A stretch of 35,872 nt of DNA from an uncultured Hyphomicrobiales bacterium (GTDB taxonomy: Bacteria > Pseudomonadota > Alphaproteobacteria > Rhizobiales > Aestuariivirgaceae). Location: positions 1 through 35,872 of the forward strand of contig CAJBCQ010000086.1 of assembly GCA_903951595.1 (NCBI GenBank). The letters run 5' to 3'. Shown here one piece after another: positions 31,254 through 35,872 of this stretch. Below the pieces are notes generated by a model that had not been told where the DNA came from, did not search any database, and saw only the letters and a list, made by a program, of their open reading frames with translations. The position numbers and the translations under genes were made by a program. Every line of letters begins with the position of its first letter. Positions within the stretch are counted from its first letter, which is position 1.

Positions 31254-32813
31254 TTAAGCGACGTTGTACTGGCGCTGGGTGGCCAGGGTCATAATGGATT
31301 CTTGGGTCGCAGTACGCCCGTCAAGCTCGCCTGTAATGCGGCCTTCGCTCATCACAATGATGCGGTGCGACAGGCGCAGCACTTCGGGCAGTTCTGACGA
31401 AATCACCACAATCGCCTTGCCTTGATCGGCAAGCCCTTGCAGCAGCTTGTAGACTTCAGCCTTGGCACCAACATCAATGCCGCGCGTCGGCTCGTCAAAG
31501 ATGAGAATGTCGCAATCACGCAAGAGCCATTTGGAAATGACCACCTTCTGCTGGTTGCCGCCCGAAAGCAGACGGGTTTCCTGATCCACATTCGGGGTTT
31601 TGATCTTGAGAAGATCGACAAAGCTGGCCGCCACCTTGTACATGGCACTGTCCTGCATCCACATGCGGCCAGAGGCATAGCGTTCCCACGAAGCAATCGT
31701 CACATTGTCACGCACCGACATCGGCGTGACGAGCCCGAAATGCTTGCGGTCTTCGCTGAGATAAGCAAGGCCAAGCCGCACGGCATCGCGCGGGCTTTTG
31801 ATATTCACACGCTTGCCGCGCACATGCACTTCGCCGCTGTCGATGGGGTCTGCTCCGAAAATGGCCCGTGCCACCTCCGTGCGCCCGGCACCCATCAACC
31901 CGGCAAAGCCCAAGATCTCGCCCTTCCGCAAGCAGAAGCTCACATCGCGGATAGCCCGGCCCCGCTTAAGCCCCACCACTTTCAGCGCCTCTTGTACGCC
32001 CGGCTTGCCCTCAGCCCGCTCAGCGTCGCCTAATTCGCGGCCCACCATCAGCGAAATGATCTTGGAGATGGAGGTTCCAGCGGCAGGCAATGTTTCAATC
32101 GTCTGGCCATCACGCATGACGGTGATGCGATCAGCAATGCGCTTCACCTCATCCATCTTGTGGGTGATATAGACAATGCCAACCCCTTGCGCCTTCAAAT
32201 CGGCGATCAGCGTGAACAGATGCTCGACCTCGGTTTCGGTCAGTGCCGAGGTAGGCTCGTCCATAACCAGCACTTTGGATTTGTAGGACAGTGCCTTTGC
32301 GATCTCGACAAGTTGCTGGCGGGCCACCGTTAAGTGGCCAACTTCAGCCTCCGGATCGATATCCACCTTCATGCGCTCAAAAATTTCAGCAGCATCGGCG
32401 TTCATTTGGGCTTCATTCACCAACATGCCGAAACCGCGGCGCGGTTCGCGACCGATGAAAATGTTCTGGGCGGTGGTCAGATGCGGCATCAGGTGGAGTT
32501 CCTGATGGATGATATTGATGCCCATATTCTGAGCCGTGCGCGGATCAGGAATGGCAACTTCTTTGCCTTCAACCTGAATGGAGCCGCTGTCGGGCTGATA
32601 AACACCCGTGAGAATTTTCATGAGGGTGGATTTGCCCGCCCCATTTTCGCCCATCAGGGCCAGCACTTCACCGGCATGAAGGTCAAGCTGTGCCTGACGC
32701 AAAGCATGCACACCGGGAAACCGCTTTTCGATATTCCGCATCACCACAAGCGGCGCGTCAACCGACGCCTGGCTCGCGGCCTTGTCTGTGGAGATGCTGC
32801 GCTTCGCACTCAT
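31254..32813 (-). CDS. Sugar/polyol ABC transporter ATPase with two nucleotide-binding domains (RbsA-like)
   Basis: A 519-residue protein with two tandem ATPase domains, as in RbsA/MglA/IatA. The first has Walker [10 protein letters not shown], the variant signature [15 protein letters not shown] and Walker [12 protein letters not shown]. The second has a degenerate Walker A (GLMGAGRTE), signature LSGGNQQKV and [11 protein letters not shown], the normal asymmetry of this family. The ATG at 32813 opens MSAKRSIST; a GTG 13 codons upstream (32852) is an alternative. Neither has an ideal ribosome-binding site. It heads the leftward operon with the permease and binding-protein genes, and its promoter lies in the region shared with the LacI-type gene. 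Confidence 0.92.
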   Translation of the reverse strand: MSAKRSISTDKAASQASVDAPLVVMRNIEKRFPGVHALRQAQLDLHAGEVLALMGENGAGKSTLMKILTGVYQPDSGSIQVEGKEVAIPDPRTAQNMGINIIHQELHLMPHLTTAQNIFIGREPRRGFGMLVNEAQMNADAAEIFERMKVDIDPEAEVGHLTVARQQLVEIAKALSYKSKVLVMDEPTSALTETEVEHLFTLIADLKAQGVGIVYITHKMDEVKRIADRITVMRDGQTIETLPAAGTSISKIISLMVGRELGDAERAEGKPGVQEALKVVGLKRGRAIRDVSFCLRKGEILGFAGLMGAGRTEVARAIFGADPIDSGEVHVRGKRVNIKSPRDAVRLGLAYLSEDRKHFGLVTPMSVRDNVTIASWERYASGRMWMQDSAMYKVAASFVDLLKIKTPNVDQETRLLSGGNQQKVVISKWLLRDCDILIFDEPTRGIDVGAKAEVYKLLQGLADQGKAIVVISSELPEVLRLSHRIIVMSEGRITGELDGRTATQESIMTLATQRQYNVA

Positions 32814-32903
32814 CTTGACGTTCAGTTCCCTCGCATCCGGCGTGTTTTCCACGTCCAGATCATTCTACACATTTCGGGGGAGAGACAAGCGCCATAAACG
32901 CCC

Positions 32904-32933
32904 GTTTTCCTGTGGCTTGGCGCACAGGAAACG
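32904..32933. promoter_or_regulatory. Inverted repeat upstream of the sugar ABC operon
   Basis: TTTCCTGTG (32906-32914) and CACAGGAAA (32923-32931) are perfect inverted repeats with an eight-base spacer, flanked by CGT/ACG. It lies about 90 bp before the ATPase start in the divergent gap (32814-33126) and could be a regulator site or a 5' leader hairpin. Confidence 0.5.
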
Positions 32934-33066
32934 ATGACGCTTCAATCCCGGCAAGACAGGCTTTTCGCCCCTTTCTTTGCGCCGGGCGGCATGAACAAGC
33001 GCGGTTCATTCCTCCCTGCCTGAGTCATCGCAAAAGCAGCAAATAGTTGCAAGTCAAATGTTCCCT

Positions 33067-33107
33067 TGCCTCAAATTGTATCTTGAATGTAGCATTATGC
33101 CTCAAAT
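33067..33107. promoter_or_regulatory. Direct repeat upstream of the LacI-type gene
   Basis: TGCCTCAAAT occurs at 33067-33076 and 33098-33107, 31 bp apart (about three helical turns), immediately before the LacI-type gene. A partial third match, TCAAAT, sits at 33054-33059. This may be a binding site for the regulator itself; the second copy overlaps a possible earlier start codon of the gene. Confidence 0.4.
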
Positions 33108-33126
33108 AGAAGTGGGTGAAACTACC

Positions 33127-34128
33127 ATGCGCCGCGTCAGCATCACCGAAATCGTCCAATATACGGGCCTTTCCCGCGCCACCGTGGACCGGGTGATGAA
33201 CAATCGTGGGCAAGTTCACCCGCGCACCCGCCGGGTGGTCGAAGAAGCCATCCATGCGCTGAGTTCGCAGGATACCATTACCGCCCTTTCCGGCCCTCCG
33301 GCCGATTTCGTTTCCCGCGTAGGCCGCGGCATGGCGGCCCAGTTGAAACTCGCTTGGGAAATATCGCGCGCGGCGGGTGCTTTCCACGACATGTATCAGG
33401 CTGACGAAAACGAGCTTTTGGATGTCATCGGCAAGCTATGCCTCGATGTTTCGCGCCCCCTCATCATTACCGCCAAGAATACCCAACGCCTGACTGATCT
33501 GCTGCGCCAAGCGCGTGCGCGTGGCAAGCGCATCATCACCCTGGTATCCGATCTTGCGCCGGATGCTCGCGATGGCTTTGTCGGCATCGACAACCGAGCG
33601 GCCGGGCAAACCGCCGCCTATCTCATCGGCCGCGCTGCGGGCGGCAAGCCGGCCCAGGTAGCCATGGTGGTGGGCGACACATCCTTCCGCTGCCATGAGG
33701 AGCGCGAAATCGGCTTCCGCAATCGCCTGCGTGCCAATTTCCCGGATGTGGCGATCACCGGCGAAGCGCGTGGGCAGGATAGCCCCGCCCTCACCCACGA
33801 ATCCGTGTTGCGCTTGCTGACAGAACAGCCCTCCCTTTCGGCCATCTACAATGTTGGCGGTGGAAATATGGGGCTGGTGGATGCCATCCGTGAGGTCGGC
33901 CGCGCGCAGGATATGATCGTGGTGGTGCATGAGATGAACCACATCACCGTGCCGCTATTGAAAGAAGGCCAAGTCGATTTCGCCATTGCAGGCAACCCAG
34001 CCGAGCAACTCAAAGAAGCCATCCGCCTAGCCAGTGCGGAAAAGCCCGGTGCCATGCGCGAAGTGACCCTTCAAGACTTCTATGTCTTCACCCGTTTTAA
34101 TGTGCCCGGCTTTGCCCAATCCATCTGA
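33127..34128 (+). CDS. LacI-family transcriptional regulator
   Basis: A 333-residue regulator. The N-terminal helix-turn-helix is SITEIVQYTGLSRATVDRVM followed by the hinge-like NNRGQVHPRTRRVVEEAI; the rest is a periplasmic-binding-like ligand domain (AAGQTAAYLIGRAAGG, VGDTSFRCHEEREIGFRNRL, AIYNVGGGNMGLVDAI). The protein should bind operator DNA as a dimer and respond to a sugar or polyol. The ATG at 33127 puts the HTH at once after the start, as in relatives; earlier ATGs (33058, 33097) would place the direct repeats inside the gene. It is divergent from the ABC operon, its likely target, and co-transcribed with the hydroxylase gene 16 bp downstream. Some relatives use inositol or ribose as ligand. 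Confidence 0.88.
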   Translation: MRRVSITEIVQYTGLSRATVDRVMNNRGQVHPRTRRVVEEAIHALSSQDTITALSGPPADFVSRVGRGMAAQLKLAWEISRAAGAFHDMYQADENELLDVIGKLCLDVSRPLIITAKNTQRLTDLLRQARARGKRIITLVSDLAPDARDGFVGIDNRAAGQTAAYLIGRAAGGKPAQVAMVVGDTSFRCHEEREIGFRNRLRANFPDVAITGEARGQDSPALTHESVLRLLTEQPSLSAIYNVGGGNMGLVDAIREVGRAQDMIVVVHEMNHITVPLLKEGQVDFAIAGNPAEQLKEAIRLASAEKPGAMREVTLQDFYVFTRFNVPGFAQSI

Positions 34129-34143
34129 TAAAGGAGCCGCCAA

Positions 34144-35130
34144 ATGGATGACCTTGATTACGGCACCCGCGACAAGCGCGGCGATTGGCGCCCCAATGGC
34201 AAGCTCAAACCCGCCCCGCTGATAGCTTGGCCCGTTCAGCCCTTGGCGATCCTCAAATGGCTGCCGAGCTATTTCCTGCCGTGGAACCTGGCTTTCGCGC
34301 TGTCGGCCCTGGCCTATTGGCAATGGATCATTCCAGAAGTGAGCGTGATGCAGAAGCTTTCATGGGGCTGGGCTTTGCAGCTTCTGCTCATCAACAGCAT
34401 TGCGGTGTTCCTGTTCTATGGCGCCTTCGAGTGCCGCCTCTATATCGCCCGCGCGCAAGGCGCGCGTTTCAAATACAACGCCAAATTCCCCGCCGACCAG
34501 AAAAGCCGCGCCTTCTTCTTCCAGCGCCAGAATATCGACAGCCTGATCCGCGCCTTTGGCAGTGCTGTACCGATCTGGACCGCGTTTGAAGTGCTGATCC
34601 TGCATCTATATGCAACAGGTGCCGTGCCGTGGGTGAGTTTCAGCGAAAATCCTTGGTATCTGTTCGGCTTGTTTCTGGTTCTACCACTTATCCATGAGCT
34701 GCATTTCTTCGCCATCCACCGGCTCATCCACACGCCGTTTCTTTATAAGTGGGTGCATTCGGTGCATCATAATTCGGTGAACCCTTCGCCGTGGTCATCG
34801 CTTTCCATGCATCCGGTGGAGCATCTGCTTTATTTTTCGCTCGCCCTGCTCCACATCCTCATTCCCTCAAACCCCCTGCTTGCCATTTATCAGCTACATT
34901 TTTCAGGCTTTGGCGCGGTGGTGGGCCATGTCGGCTTTGACCGCGTGGAAATGGGTGAGAACAAGGCCATCCCCAGCCACGCCTTCGCGCATTATTTGCA
35001 CCACAAATATTTTGAGGTGAACTATGCCGACGGCCTCATCCCCTTCGATAAATGGTTCGGCACCTGGCATGACGGCACGCCTGAAGGTGACGCCCAAATG
35101 CAGGCCCGCCGCCGCGCCGCCTTGCCATGA
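34144..35130 (+). CDS. Sterol desaturase / fatty acid hydroxylase family membrane protein
   Basis: A 328-residue protein with four to five membrane helices and the histidine clusters that hold a diiron centre: H184/H187/H192/H196 (HELHFFAIHRLIH), HSVHH (205-209) with H223 and H227, and HAFAHYLHH (279-287). Family members hydroxylate or desaturate sterols, fatty acids, carotenoids or long-chain bases in the membrane; the bacterial substrate cannot be read here. AAGGAG seven bases before the ATG gives a strong start. It is 16 bp after the LacI-type gene and so probably controlled with it, which is unusual for a lipid enzyme. It converges directly on the isomerase gene, the two stops being adjacent. 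Confidence 0.87.
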   Translation: MDDLDYGTRDKRGDWRPNGKLKPAPLIAWPVQPLAILKWLPSYFLPWNLAFALSALAYWQWIIPEVSVMQKLSWGWALQLLLINSIAVFLFYGAFECRLYIARAQGARFKYNAKFPADQKSRAFFFQRQNIDSLIRAFGSAVPIWTAFEVLILHLYATGAVPWVSFSENPWYLFGLFLVLPLIHELHFFAIHRLIHTPFLYKWVHSVHHNSVNPSPWSSLSMHPVEHLLYFSLALLHILIPSNPLLAIYQLHFSGFGAVVGHVGFDRVEMGENKAIPSHAFAHYLHHKYFEVNYADGLIPFDKWFGTWHDGTPEGDAQMQARRRAALP

Positions 35131-35871
35131 CTAGGCCGATATAGCCGCCCGGATGAAATCCATGCTTTCGCGCAAGGCAGGTGCGGCATCCGCCAGCTCA
35201 TGCACCTGCGGCGAGAACGGCTCATAGGAAAAGGCACCCGCATAGCCCGCATCCAGCAAAGCGCGGATCTGTTCGACATTGCCCAACCGGTCGCGGCCAT
35301 CGACAAGAATGCGGTGACCATCCTGCATCTGTTCAGGCGTCAGTGATGGATCGATGACGCCGGAGATATGAACAATGCCCGTATGCTCAGCAAAGATTGG
35401 CCCACCACCGGCCAAGTGATGATGGAACGTGTCATGAACGAGCTTGAAACGCCCAACCCCACCCACCGACCGGATCGCTGCCACCGCTTCCGACTTATGG
35501 CGCAAGGAGGAGGTTACAAAGCCCAAAGGCTCAATGAGGCCCACAATATCAGCCGCCGCCAACATGGGCAGTATCGCCGCCAATGCCTCAGCCAAAGCCG
35601 CCGCCCGCTCGGCATCACTCAAGGCCGGTGCATCATTGCGCGGAATGAGATTGATGGTTTCAGCGCCCGATTCTTTGGCCTGATCGATGAGCAACTGCAC
35701 CTTGGCCCGCATGGCCGGATTCCAATCGTTGAACCCATAAGCTTCCGAAAGCCCCAGCAAACGCAGGCCTTTCGCGCGCACATATGCGCCAATCGCCTGC
35801 GCGGGTTCCCCATCGAAAAACGCCGCCGTGGTGAGCTTCTTGTCCGCCAGATCATTGCGAAGCTCAACACC
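35131..35871 (-). CDS. TIM-barrel sugar-phosphate isomerase/epimerase (IolE/IolI-like), 5' truncated
   Basis: The frame is open to the right edge, so the first codons are outside; a GTG at 35781 is an internal valine codon. At least 246 residues are visible. GVELRNDLADKKL at the edge is the first-strand motif typical of IolI/IolE-like and hydroxypyruvate-isomerase-like barrels. Metal-binding residues appear in order: GLIEPLGF (Glu), KLVHDTFHHH (Asp/His), VHISGVIDP (His) and FSYEPFSP (Glu). Such enzymes isomerise inosose, dehydrated inositol acids or hydroxypyruvate. With the ABC operon, LacI-type regulator and iolG it supports a polyol or inositol catabolic setting, but the exact substrate is open. 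Confidence 0.85.
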   Translation of the reverse strand, partial: GVELRNDLADKKLTTAAFFDGEPAQAIGAYVRAKGLRLLGLSEAYGFNDWNPAMRAKVQLLIDQAKESGAETINLIPRNDAPALSDAERAAALAEALAAILPMLAAADIVGLIEPLGFVTSSLRHKSEAVAAIRSVGGVGRFKLVHDTFHHHLAGGGPIFAEHTGIVHISGVIDPSLTPEQMQDGHRILVDGRDRLGNVEQIRALLDAGYAGAFSYEPFSPQVHELADAAPALRESMDFIRAAISA

Positions 35872-35872
35872 A

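Noticed and set aside
1-35872. tRNA, rRNA, CRISPR array or prophage
   Set aside because: No T-loop-like GGTTCRA sequence in a cloverleaf context, no evenly spaced repeats and no integrase or phage structural genes were seen.

Overview
The window looks like a moderately GC-rich alphaproteobacterial chromosome, probably Hyphomicrobiales or a relative. The case rests on gene content: a phosphatidylcholine synthase of the one-step type, a rhizobial-style inositol dehydrogenase, a bacterial sphingolipid operon, a ribose/inositol-type ABC transporter with a LacI regulator, and the short palindromic intergenic repeats common in this class. No rRNA, tRNA, CRISPR or prophage was seen. Genes are densely packed and many overlap by 1-4 nt.

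Left arm (1-4154): the 3' end of a large membrane-anchored protein, then a GNAT acetyltransferase, a NYN-domain protein, a NUDIX hydrolase and a putative Fe(II)/2-oxoglutarate dioxygenase-like protein.

Core (4227-20273): a locus that appears dedicated to making, decorating and moving sphingolipids. The minus-strand operon aasR-cerR-acpR-spt (20273 to 15996) should load a fatty acid on a dedicated acyl carrier protein, condense it with serine and reduce the product. The plus-strand genes include an ABC exporter, a ceramide-synthase-like GNAT protein and a nucleotidyltransferase (4227-7851). A second plus-strand run (9202-15889) holds a metallophosphoesterase, a HIT protein, an LptF/LptG pair, a CDP-alcohol phosphotransferase, a ceramide-kinase-like lipid kinase and a Tam41-like cytidylyltransferase. 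A divergent minus-strand LicC/IPCT-like nucleotidyltransferase lies between the two runs. Together these suggest ceramide synthesis, phosphorylation, head-group attachment, flipping and extraction toward the outer membrane. Beside the LicC/IPCT-like gene sits a small repeat-bounded element carrying a GIY-YIG nuclease gene, followed by a shrunken derivative of itself.

Right-centre (20391-29129): two hypothetical membrane-anchored proteins, a GGDEF/degenerate-EAL protein with a perfect dyad over its start codon, UDP-galactopyranose mutase, an aldo/keto reductase, inositol 2-dehydrogenase, phosphatidylcholine synthase, DUF305 and DUF2062 proteins, and a small Lys-rich protein behind a PhoB-box-like repeat.

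Right arm (29222-35871): a minus-strand ATPase-permease-binding protein sugar/polyol ABC operon, a divergent LacI-type regulator coupled to a sterol-desaturase-family hydroxylase, and a 5'-truncated TIM-barrel isomerase resembling IolE/IolI. With iolG this points to polyol or inositol use, though the substrate is not proven by sequence alone.
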